From contig JAAYQB010000123.1 in the NCBI GenBank assembly GCA_012519525.1, positions 1-20,631 on the forward strand: DNA of 20,631 nucleotides, given 5' to 3'. Every line of letters begins with the position of its first letter. The first letter of the stretch is position 1. Made by a program: the position numbers and the translations under genes. The notes beneath the pieces are model-generated. The model was not told where the DNA came from and made no database searches. It saw nothing but the letters and a program-made list of their open reading frames with translations. The stretch comes from Bacteroidales bacterium. GTDB taxonomy: Bacteria; Bacteroidota; Bacteroidia; Bacteroidales; WCHB1-69. This document shows positions 8,878 to 15,512 of this stretch, one piece after another.

Positions 8878-10434
8878 TTATTGAGGAATGCGTAAAACTT
8901 TACCAATAATCAATGGGTCGTTGGAACTTAAATTATTTTCTTTCTTTATATCTTCAACTGTAACAGATTGAAAACGTTGTGCAATACTCCATAAAGTATC
9001 TCCTTTTTCTACTTTATAAGTAGTATATGTTTTATTCGGTTGTTTTACAATATCTTTTAATGGAGTAATGGTATTGGTATCAATAGTTGTATGAGTGCTG
9101 TCAATCATTGTTTTGGCTATAAGTGTTGAATCTGTACTTGCCGTACTTGGAGTTATTTCTTTTTTTACGACAGGTTTTATGCCGACGATTAGTTTTTCAC
9201 CGGGATGTATGGTATTTGATTTTTTATTATTCAAACGAGAAAGTTCAGCGACAGAAATTTTATATTTCCGAGAAATAATACTTAAAGATTCTCCTTTTTT
9301 TACAATATGAAATTTATACTTAGAAGATGCAGTTGTTGAAGCATCTTCTGTATCGGAAAAAACAATATCGGAAATATTATAGGTAGGGAAATACAACGAA
9401 GCATTGTAATTGTAAATGCTATCTTTGTTTTCAATGAATGCTTGAATATATTTTACAGGTAATGTCAGTACCATTGTTTTGTCAGAAGCCGGAATAACAT
9501 TTCGTTTGTATTGAGGATTATAGCTTATAAGCTCTTCGGTCGGTATATTGATAACGGCAGCTATTTGTTGAAAATGTAATTTATCGGTTATATGTACCGT
9601 ATCTGTTATTTCTAATTTTATTTCAGCAGGACGGATTCCATATTTATCATAATATTTCATGGCATACATTGCTCCATAAAAAGCCGGGACGTAGCCTCTT
9701 GTCTCTTTAGGTAAATAATTATATATTTCCCAGAAATCGGTTTTTCCTCCGGAACGTAGAATAGCTTTGGTTACATTTCCCGGACCGCAATTGTAAGCGG
9801 CAATAGCCAATACCCAGTCGCCCCAAAACATTTGGCTTAAATCATACAAGTGTCTGGCAGCAGCTTCGGTAGCTTTTAAGGGGTCGCGTCTATCGTCTAT
9901 CCATGTACTTACGTTCAAGTCGTACATTTTTCCTGTACTATACATAAATTGCCATAAACCGGTAGCTCCGGCTCTTGAAACGGCTGTGGGATTCAAAGCA
10001 GATTCAATGACGGCTAAATATTTTAACTCTAAAGGACAGTTATATCTGTCTAAAGCTTCTTCGAACATAGGAAAATAGTAGTGAGCTAATCCTAAAAGTA
10101 AAGATAAACTTTTATAACGCTTGGTATATAAATCAATGTAATTGCGAATGTGTTGATTATATACCAAAGGAAATAGAGTTTGGTCGGTAATGGCTTTTAA
10201 ACGGAAATAATAAATAGAATCATTGTTTTCCGAATCAATATCTTGAAAATCAAATGGTAATTGAGAAGTTTCATGATAAATAGCTTTTTTTGCATACCAT
10301 GTTTCGTTAATAGAATCGAGTTGCTCTAAAATATTAGAGTTTTCTTCTAGGGTGTCTAAATTGGTATTTAATTCATTTTGAGCAAATAAAGAAAAACTTA
10401 TAGTGATAAAAATGAACAAATAAATAAAACGCAT
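8878..10434 (-). CDS. mltD: MltD-like lytic murein transglycosylase with two LysM domains
   Basis: A secreted peptidoglycan-cleaving enzyme of 518 residues. The signal peptide is residues 1-19 (MRFIYLFIFITISFSLFAQ), without a lipobox cysteine. The catalytic SLT domain spans about 125-240: the general acid is E144 in YLAVIESALNP, followed by SRAGATGLWQFM and the substrate-cleft motif LAIAAYNCGPGNVTKA. Two C-terminal LysM modules bind peptidoglycan glycan: about 374-418 (FHIVKKGESLSIISRKY...) and about 472-517 (YKVEKGDTLWSIAQRF...). A Thr/Ser-rich linker (about 425-468) separates them. E. coli MltD is a lipoprotein with the same order of domains; this one lacks the lipid anchor. It heads a three-gene unit with truB and a methyltransferase. 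Confidence 0.93.
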   Translation of the reverse strand: MRFIYLFIFITISFSLFAQNELNTNLDTLEENSNILEQLDSINETWYAKKAIYHETSQLPFDFQDIDSENNDSIYYFRLKAITDQTLFPLVYNQHIRNYIDLYTKRYKSLSLLLGLAHYYFPMFEEALDRYNCPLELKYLAVIESALNPTAVSRAGATGLWQFMYSTGKMYDLNVSTWIDDRRDPLKATEAAARHLYDLSQMFWGDWVLAIAAYNCGPGNVTKAILRSGGKTDFWEIYNYLPKETRGYVPAFYGAMYAMKYYDKYGIRPAEIKLEITDTVHITDKLHFQQIAAVINIPTEELISYNPQYKRNVIPASDKTMVLTLPVKYIQAFIENKDSIYNYNASLYFPTYNISDIVFSDTEDASTTASSKYKFHIVKKGESLSIISRKYKISVAELSRLNNKKSNTIHPGEKLIVGIKPVVKKEITPSTASTDSTLIAKTMIDSTHTTIDTNTITPLKDIVKQPNKTYTTYKVEKGDTLWSIAQRFQSVTVEDIKKENNLSSNDPLIIGKVLRIPQ

Positions 10435-10487
10435 ACGATAACTTATTTTGTTTAAATTAAAATTATAATGTTAAAAGAAAAACTTTG

Positions 10488-10495
10488 CAAAAGTA
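10488..10495 (-). promoter_or_regulatory. Probable -7 element for the transglycosylase-truB unit
   Basis: TACTTTTG on the minus strand matches the Bacteroidota -7 consensus TAnnTTTG exactly and lies about 53 bases upstream of the transglycosylase ATG. No clear TTTG/TTG is found 19-21 bases further upstream, so the promoter is only partly supported. Confidence 0.4.
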
Positions 10496-10517
10496 CATAT
10501 ATTTTTTTAATAATATT

Positions 10518-11324
10518 TTATTTATTTAAAATTTTAATCTCAACACGACGATTAAGATTTTCTTCTTCCTCTGTTTTTTCTTGAGGAAAACGTTTCTTTG
10601 ATGAACCGTAGCCATTGTATGTCATGCGATTAGCATCAATTCCTTCTTTTATTAAATAATCATAGACAGCTTTAGCCCTATTTAAACTTAAAAAATTATT
10701 TTTGTTTATTACATCATAGCCGTCTTCACCATTGTATTTACAGCAGATGTGTCCTTGAATTTCAATTTCTAATTTGGGGAATTGTTGCATTGTTTTTACT
10801 AATTGATTGAGAGCATATTGAGATTGTGATTTAAAAATTGAAGTTCCTCCTTTAAAAATAATGTTTTCTAAAACAATTTCTTGTCCTATTTCAAAATCAT
10901 TTTCTTCTATAGGCGATTCTTCTGCTTTGCTATATCTTATTTCTGCTCGGCGATGTGATGCAACACCAACTATAGTATCATTGTTATTTTGAAATAAATG
11001 ACTTTTTGGAAAAACACCTAATCCTTTGTATGAAATAATTTTATCAATAGAAAAATTATTATTTATCAAATAATTATAAATGTTGGTAGCACGTTTTTCC
11101 GATAAACTTTGATTATAAATGGAACTTCCTAAAAAATCGGTATAAGCAATAATTTCGATGGAAAGTATATTGTTTAAAGATAAAAGATTATTGATAATCA
11201 ATTTATTTTCGCTACTTAAGTCGGATTCATTAATAGCGTAATATAAAAACAATGTATCTTTATTTTGAGAAAAACAAATTGAAGTAGGTATTAAAAAAAG
11301 AAAGATGAAAAATTTAATTTTCAT
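10518..11324 (-). CDS. Secreted protein with two tandem OmpA-like domains
   Basis: A 268-residue protein with a signal peptide (residues 1-19, ending SICFS before QNK) and no lipobox. It consists almost entirely of two OmpA C-terminal, peptidoglycan-binding-type domains. Domain 1 is about 23-131: IEIIAYTDFLGS, then NQSLSEKRATNIYNYL, GLG and SHRRAEIRY. Domain 2 is about 150-266: IIFKGGTSIFKSQSQYAL, IEIQGHICC, LSLNRAKAVYDYLIKEGI, GYG and NRRVEIKIL. The usual TDxxG motif is kept in domain 1 but replaced by a longer GHICCKYNGEDGYD loop in domain 2. The expected role is non-covalent anchoring to peptidoglycan in the periplasm. It starts 18 bases after the endonuclease gene on the same strand, so it could be read through from the RM operon or use a promoter inside that gene. 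Confidence 0.85.
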   Translation of the reverse strand: MKIKFFIFLFLIPTSICFSQNKDTLFLYYAINESDLSSENKLIINNLLSLNNILSIEIIAYTDFLGSSIYNQSLSEKRATNIYNYLINNNFSIDKIISYKGLGVFPKSHLFQNNNDTIVGVASHRRAEIRYSKAEESPIEENDFEIGQEIVLENIIFKGGTSIFKSQSQYALNQLVKTMQQFPKLEIEIQGHICCKYNGEDGYDVINKNNFLSLNRAKAVYDYLIKEGIDANRMTYNGYGSSKKRFPQEKTEEEENLNRRVEIKILNK

Positions 11325-11342
11325 TATGATTATTTTTTGTGT

Positions 11343-12044
11343 TTATTTTAACCTCTTAATTTCAGTTTTAATTTGTCTAATCACTTCTTCCTTATTTGCT
11401 ATTTCTCCGTCTAAGCTATACACAATAATTACGTTTCCTTGATAATCGTCTTTAAAATTTTCAAAACTTGCTTTCATTCTTTCAGAAACGGAATAGTTCC
11501 CAAAATTTGACTGTGCAGTTATAGGTTTTATTTGAATGCCGAAAGCTTTTTCTTCTGTCACATATCCAAGATAGTCAATATCGCCTGCGTGATCCAGATC
11601 AGCTGAACTTTCTTCAAAATGCACATCAGGAAATATTTTTGATAGACCGTCATTCACTACCGACTTTTCTCTCAAATAACCGTCATAAGTTCGATTAATT
11701 GTCAAATTATAGATGTAATTATAACAATCTTCTTTGGTTAAAGCATTAAATGCTTCTTTCCATTCAGGGATAACTACTTCTGTAATTTTTTCATAAAGTC
11801 TTTCGCCAAGTTCTTTTAAACTTTCGCGAGTAATTTTAAAATTGTTTTTGCCTGCCGTTTTAGCATTTTCAAAATACCATTGTTCCCATTCTTCAATTGT
11901 ACTTGGTTGACATTCTCTAATGAGAGCCATTACAGCCCCAACTTTATTAGGTCTTGAAAGCTGATAAGTTTGTGTGGCATAGTTTAGCACCTTTTCTTTC
12001 TTGCCAAACTCTAATGAATATCTTTTGATTTCTTTTTTAGCCAT
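11343..12044 (-). CDS. MjaI-family type II restriction endonuclease
   Basis: A 233-residue protein that matches the pattern I know for the MjaI restriction endonuclease family (RE_MjaI), whose archetype cuts CTAG. Recognisable parts are the N-terminal NKVGAVMALIRE, W-x-x-WYFENAKTA, and the central YIYNLTINRTYDGYLRE. The putative PD-(D/E)xK nuclease core is SADLDHAGDIDYLG (D155/D157) followed by FGIQIKPIT, giving D...QxK with K173. The start is taken as the ATG at 12044 rather than the in-frame TTG at 12083, because this ATG overlaps the methyltransferase stop in the sequence ATGGCTAA (8-base overlap), a normal translational-coupling arrangement, and the 13 extra residues show no family features. 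The gene appears intact. CTAG specificity is inferred from the family and from CTAG scarcity in the window, not from direct evidence. Confidence 0.85.
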   Translation of the reverse strand: MAKKEIKRYSLEFGKKEKVLNYATQTYQLSRPNKVGAVMALIRECQPSTIEEWEQWYFENAKTAGKNNFKITRESLKELGERLYEKITEVVIPEWKEAFNALTKEDCYNYIYNLTINRTYDGYLREKSVVNDGLSKIFPDVHFEESSADLDHAGDIDYLGYVTEEKAFGIQIKPITAQSNFGNYSVSERMKASFENFKDDYQGNVIIVYSLDGEIANKEEVIRQIKTEIKRLK

Positions 12045-13335
12045 TGAGTAATAAGTTAAATTTAGTTTTATATTTAAAGTCAATGGAGTTATCCACTAAT
12101 GCTAACTTTTCTTTTAGTAAATGAGCATTTATAAAAGTTTTATTTTCAAGATAGAGATAAGCCATTAAATTGTTTTCTTGGTCGTGTTTTATTTGGTCGT
12201 ATTTTAAAAATACTTTTTTTCCTCGAAGTTTTTCGGTTAAAAATTCAATTGCTTTTCCATTTAATTTCGGATTTTGTCTTATTCCTATTAAGCGGATAGT
12301 CAAATCATTATGTAGAAGAATGAGTTCAGGGTTAATGATTTCTTTTACAGAAAAATAATCCTCTCGTTTTCCTGTGCTATTTGCATCAATTTTTGAACCG
12401 TATTGAATTTTTTTAACATCAACTTTTTTATCTAATTTATGTGTATCTATGAACCGATAAGGAAGTTTTTTGATTTTTTCTATAAAATCTGTTTTTATTT
12501 CTTGCTGTTTGATAATTTTAGTCTCAACTTTCATAAAAACATCATTACCACCTATTTTTTCTTTTATAATTGGAATAAATTCGGGATTAATTTCATATCC
12601 GATAGAATTTCTAACTAAATTTCTAGCTGCCAATGCAGTTGTTCCACTACCCATAAATGGGTCTAAAACAGTTTCACCTGGGAATGAAAACATCTTAATT
12701 AAGCGATGTGGTAATTCTTCAGGGAACATAGCTAAGTGTTTGTCTTGCTTTGCTCCTGCAAAATACCAATGACCATTAAAATATGTATTCCATTCTTCGT
12801 TTGTCATTACTGAATTATCCTTTTGTTCTTTAGTTGGCTTTGGTGCATTTCCTTGTTTTTTAAATAATAGAATATATTCAAAATCTAATTTTACAATTCC
12901 ATTTCTTGGATGTGGGTAGCTTCCCATTATACTTGCGCCACCCGATGTATTCATGGTGGTTTGTTTCTGCCATATAATTTGTCCCATAAAGTCAAAACCA
13001 ATCATCTCACAAAACTTAATAATTTCCGTGTGAATAGGAATTATTTTATAACGTCCATAATAAGTTGAACGAGCAAATTGGTCACCAATGTTGATACACA
13101 AACGACAGCCTTTATGTAGAACTCTAAAACATTCTGCCCAAGTAAGGTTCAGGTGGTTTATGTAAGTTTCATAATCATCGTGAAATCCTATTTGATTGTC
13201 TATGCCATAATCTTTTAATTGCCAATATGGAGGCGAAGTAACAATTAAATGAACACTTTCATCTTTTAGTTCACTCATTTGGCGACTATCGCCGTTTATG
13301 ATTATATGTTTAGTACTATTTAATATTTCTTTCAT
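12037..13335 (-). CDS. Beta-class (m4C-type) DNA methyltransferase with a C-terminal SNase-like domain
   Basis: A 432-residue DNA methyltransferase, partner of the endonuclease that follows. Catalytic motif IV, TSPPYW (33-38), lies N-terminal and the SAM-binding motif I, DPFMGSGTTALAA (225-237), lies near the end of the catalytic part; this order defines the beta class, and S-P-P-Y is usual for N4-cytosine enzymes. The GHWYFAG...HLAMFPEELPHRLI segment (189-213) is also typical. From about 335 to the end an extra domain reads as a staphylococcal-nuclease fold: LTIRLIGI, GKAIEFLTEKLRGKKVFLKYD, NNLMAYLYLENKTFINAHLLKEKLALVD. The nuclease's catalytic Asp40, Glu43 and Arg87 align with Arg, Pro and Asn, so it is probably non-catalytic. 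The ATG at 13335 is chosen over a TTG five codons upstream, which overlaps a -7 promoter motif. One CTAG lies inside the gene (12623). Confidence 0.9.
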   Translation of the reverse strand: MKEILNSTKHIIINGDSRQMSELKDESVHLIVTSPPYWQLKDYGIDNQIGFHDDYETYINHLNLTWAECFRVLHKGCRLCINIGDQFARSTYYGRYKIIPIHTEIIKFCEMIGFDFMGQIIWQKQTTMNTSGGASIMGSYPHPRNGIVKLDFEYILLFKKQGNAPKPTKEQKDNSVMTNEEWNTYFNGHWYFAGAKQDKHLAMFPEELPHRLIKMFSFPGETVLDPFMGSGTTALAARNLVRNSIGYEINPEFIPIIKEKIGGNDVFMKVETKIIKQQEIKTDFIEKIKKLPYRFIDTHKLDKKVDVKKIQYGSKIDANSTGKREDYFSVKEIINPELILLHNDLTIRLIGIRQNPKLNGKAIEFLTEKLRGKKVFLKYDQIKHDQENNLMAYLYLENKTFINAHLLKEKLALVDNSIDFKYKTKFNLLLNG

Positions 13336-13339
13336 TGTA

Positions 13340-13347
13340 CAAAAATA
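13340..13347 (-). promoter_or_regulatory. Probable -7 element of the RM operon
   Basis: TATTTTTG on the minus strand matches TAnnTTTG exactly and ends four bases before the chosen methyltransferase ATG. The expected transcription start would fall at or beside that ATG, which would make the mRNA leaderless. The nearest upstream TTG (13365-13363) is 15 bases away, shorter than the usual 19-21, so the -33 element is weak or absent. Confidence 0.4.
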
Positions 13348-13386
13348 CAATATTTGTTAATACAATGAAAATATTTTTAAAAATAA

Positions 13387-13419
13387 TTTGGTTTTATAAA
13401 ATGCTTTATGCTGTTTTTG
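13387..13419 (+). promoter_or_regulatory. Promoter-like sequence ahead of the aldolase remnant
   Basis: TTTG (13387-13390), 21 bases, then TGTTTTTG (13412-13419), seven of eight matches to the -7 consensus. It sits at a sensible distance (about 18 bases) upstream of the ATG at 13438, so it may be the surviving promoter of the lost aldolase gene and could still add transcription into thrS. Confidence 0.45.
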
Positions 13420-13437
13420 TACAAAATTAATTATGAT

Positions 13438-13497
13438 ATGAGAAGTTTTGGTAGTGATAATAATTCAGGAATAACAAATAAGTTAATCATTCACTAA
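13438..13497 (+). pseudogene. N-terminal remnant resembling low-specificity L-threonine aldolase
   Basis: A 19-codon reading frame starting at ATG and encoding MRSFGSDNNSGITNKLIIH. The first eleven residues, MRSFGSDNNSG, strongly resemble the conserved start of low-specificity L-threonine aldolases of Bacteroidota, where S-D-N-x-x-G precedes an H-P motif. After GI the similarity ends and a stop follows, so the rest of the roughly 340-codon gene is missing. It lies between a promoter-like sequence and the thrS promoter region. An alternative is a short leader peptide for thrS, but it contains a single Thr codon and no attenuator hairpin is evident. Confidence 0.5.
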
Positions 13498-13537
13498 TAA
13501 TAACGTATTAATACAATTTTCATAAGCAAAAATTTTA

Positions 13538-13545
13538 TATTTTTG
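13538..13545 (+). promoter_or_regulatory. Probable -7 element of the thrS operon
   Basis: TATTTTTG matches the TAnnTTTG consensus exactly and ends 27 bases before the thrS ATG. No exact TTTG lies 19-21 bases upstream; a TTTTC at 13517-13521 is the closest. No T-box or other riboswitch structure was recognised in the 75 bases between the aldolase remnant and thrS. Confidence 0.45.
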
Positions 13546-13572
13546 GACTTTATTTAGAGAAAACATAAAAGC

Positions 13573-15507
13573 ATGATACATATTACGTTACCAGACGGTT
13601 CAATTAAAAGTTATGAGCAAAACATTACTTCTTATGAAGTTGCTCTATCTATTAGCGAAGGTTTAGCAAGAAATGTCTTGGCTGCAATTGTCAATGATGA
13701 AGTGTGGGATTTACATCGTCCTATTCAATCGAATGCAACGCTTCGTTTACTGACATGGGACGATGAGCAAGGCAAAGATGTGTTTTGGCATACTTCGGCA
13801 CACTTAATGGCTTCGGCTATAGAAATGTTATATCCCGGTATTAAATTTGGAATAGGTCCCAGCATTGAAGTAGGATTTTATTACGATATAGATTTTATGG
13901 ACTACACCATTTCTTCCGATGATTTTAAAAAGATTGAAGATAAAATGGCAGAATTGGTAGCCAATAAAGAGAAAATCAATCGTATTGAGGTTACTAAAGA
14001 AGAGGCGTTGAAGTATTTCAAGAAGAAAAACGATGAGTATAAAATAGAACTAATAGAAGGATTGGAAGAAGGAACCATTACCTTTTATAAAAGCGGCGAG
14101 TTTGTCGATTTATGTAGAGGTCCTCACTTACCCGATATGTCGCCCATAAAAGCTATTAAATTATTAAGTTTAGCCGGTGCTTATTGGCGAGGCGATGAAA
14201 AACGCAAACAATTAACGCGTATATATGCAGTTACATTTCCTAAGAAAAAATTATTAGACGAATATTTACTATTATTGGAAGAAGCTAAAAAACGAGATCA
14301 TCGCAAATTAGGAAAAGAATTAGAGTTATTTACATTTTCACAAACTGTAGGTGTAGGCTTACCGATTTGGCTGCCAAAAGGAGCTGCATTAAGAGAACGT
14401 TTAGAAAATTTTCTTAAAAAAGTACAAAAAGAATACGGTTATCAACAAGTAATATGTCCGCATATTGGTAATGTAGAATTGTATAAAATATCGGGACATT
14501 ATCAAAAATACGGACAGGACTCATTTCGTCCGATAAGTACACCGCAAGAAGGCGAAGAATTTTTTCTAAAACCGATGAATTGTCCTCATCATTGTGAAAT
14601 ATATTCTTGTAAACCACGCTCTTATAAAGACCTTCCTTTGCGTTTAGCCGAATTTGGAACTGTGTATCGTTATGAACAAAGTGGAGAATTGCATGGTTTG
14701 ACACGTGTGAGAGGATTTACGCAAGACGATGCTCATATCTTTTGTACTCCCGACCAATTGGAAGATGAATTTTGTAAAGTAATAGATATTATTTTGTATA
14801 TTTTTAAAACACTTGATTTTAAAGATTATACAGTGCAAATATCCTTGCGTGATCCCGACAACAAAGAAAAGTACATAGGTTCGGATGAGAATTGGAAAAA
14901 AGCCGAAAAGGCAATCATAGATGCGGTTCAGAAACGTAACTTAAATGCTGTTATCGAAATAGGAGAAGCTGCGTTTTATGGTCCTAAATTGGATTTTATG
15001 GTTCGAGATGCTATTGGAAGAAAATGGCAGTTAGGAACCATACAAGTAGATTATAATCTTCCCGAACGTTTTGATTTAGAATATATAGGAAGTGATAATC
15101 AGAAACATAGACCAATTATGATACATCGTGCGCCCTTTGGTTCGATGGAAAGATTTATTGCCGTATTAATCGAACATACGGGAGGTAATTTTCCTTTATG
15201 GTTGGCATTTGAACAAGTTGCTATCTTACCCATTAGCGATAAATACATCGAATATGCACAGCAAATAGCACAACAATTAGAAAATCAAGGGATACGAGTT
15301 ACCATAGATGATCGTAGCGAGAAAACAGGGAAAAAAATTAGAGATGCCGAAATGCAAAAAATACCGTATATGATAATAGTCGGCGAAAAGGAAATGGAGA
15401 ACAATACGGTAGCCGTACGAAAACATGGAATGCAAGATATGGGAAGTATGCAATTAGATGCATTTGCTCAAATAATAAATAATGAAATTAAAAATCAATT
15501 ATCATAA
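13573..15507 (+). CDS. thrS: Threonine-tRNA ligase
   Basis: ThrS charges tRNA-Thr with threonine in the cytoplasm. The 644-residue protein has the full domain set: TGS domain (1-62, MIHITLPDGSIKSY), editing/SAD domain with the HxxxH motif H73-x3-H77 (FWHTSAHLMASA) and the later DLCRGPHL motif, then the class II catalytic core and C-terminal anticodon-binding domain. The core shows MNCPHHCEIY (the zinc-binding Cys), LRLAEFGTVYRYEQSGELHGLTRVRGFTQDD (motif 2 region), and the motif 3 region HRAPFGSMERFIAVLIEH. The anticodon-binding domain contains VAILPISDKYIEYAQ and DDRSEKTGKKIRDAE. It heads a same-strand unit with the aconitase-family gene, 5 bases away, and miaB. Confidence 0.97.
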   Translation: MIHITLPDGSIKSYEQNITSYEVALSISEGLARNVLAAIVNDEVWDLHRPIQSNATLRLLTWDDEQGKDVFWHTSAHLMASAIEMLYPGIKFGIGPSIEVGFYYDIDFMDYTISSDDFKKIEDKMAELVANKEKINRIEVTKEEALKYFKKKNDEYKIELIEGLEEGTITFYKSGEFVDLCRGPHLPDMSPIKAIKLLSLAGAYWRGDEKRKQLTRIYAVTFPKKKLLDEYLLLLEEAKKRDHRKLGKELELFTFSQTVGVGLPIWLPKGAALRERLENFLKKVQKEYGYQQVICPHIGNVELYKISGHYQKYGQDSFRPISTPQEGEEFFLKPMNCPHHCEIYSCKPRSYKDLPLRLAEFGTVYRYEQSGELHGLTRVRGFTQDDAHIFCTPDQLEDEFCKVIDIILYIFKTLDFKDYTVQISLRDPDNKEKYIGSDENWKKAEKAIIDAVQKRNLNAVIEIGEAAFYGPKLDFMVRDAIGRKWQLGTIQVDYNLPERFDLEYIGSDNQKHRPIMIHRAPFGSMERFIAVLIEHTGGNFPLWLAFEQVAILPISDKYIEYAQQIAQQLENQGIRVTIDDRSEKTGKKIRDAEMQKIPYMIIVGEKEMENNTVAVRKHGMQDMGSMQLDAFAQIINNEIKNQLS

Positions 15508-15512
15508 AAGTC

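Noticed and set aside
12045..12083. TTG at 12083 as the start of the endonuclease
   Set aside because: The ATG at 12044 overlaps the methyltransferase stop in a standard coupled arrangement, and the 13 extra residues have no family features.
12470..12772. A 100-codon plus-strand open frame within the methyltransferase gene
   Set aside because: It lies antisense to the conserved motif I region of the methyltransferase; its sequence is explained by that gene.
11343..13335. A larger phage-defence island beyond the RM pair
   Set aside because: Neighbours on both sides are envelope and housekeeping genes; no further defence gene, integrase or CRISPR repeat is seen.
13336..13350. TTG at 13350 as the start of the methyltransferase
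   Set aside because: It would overlap a perfect -7 promoter element, and an ATG with the normal N-terminal strand follows five codons later.
13438..13497. Threonine-rich leader peptide controlling thrS
   Set aside because: The frame has only one Thr codon and no paired terminator/antiterminator hairpins are visible; similarity to the start of threonine aldolase explains it better.
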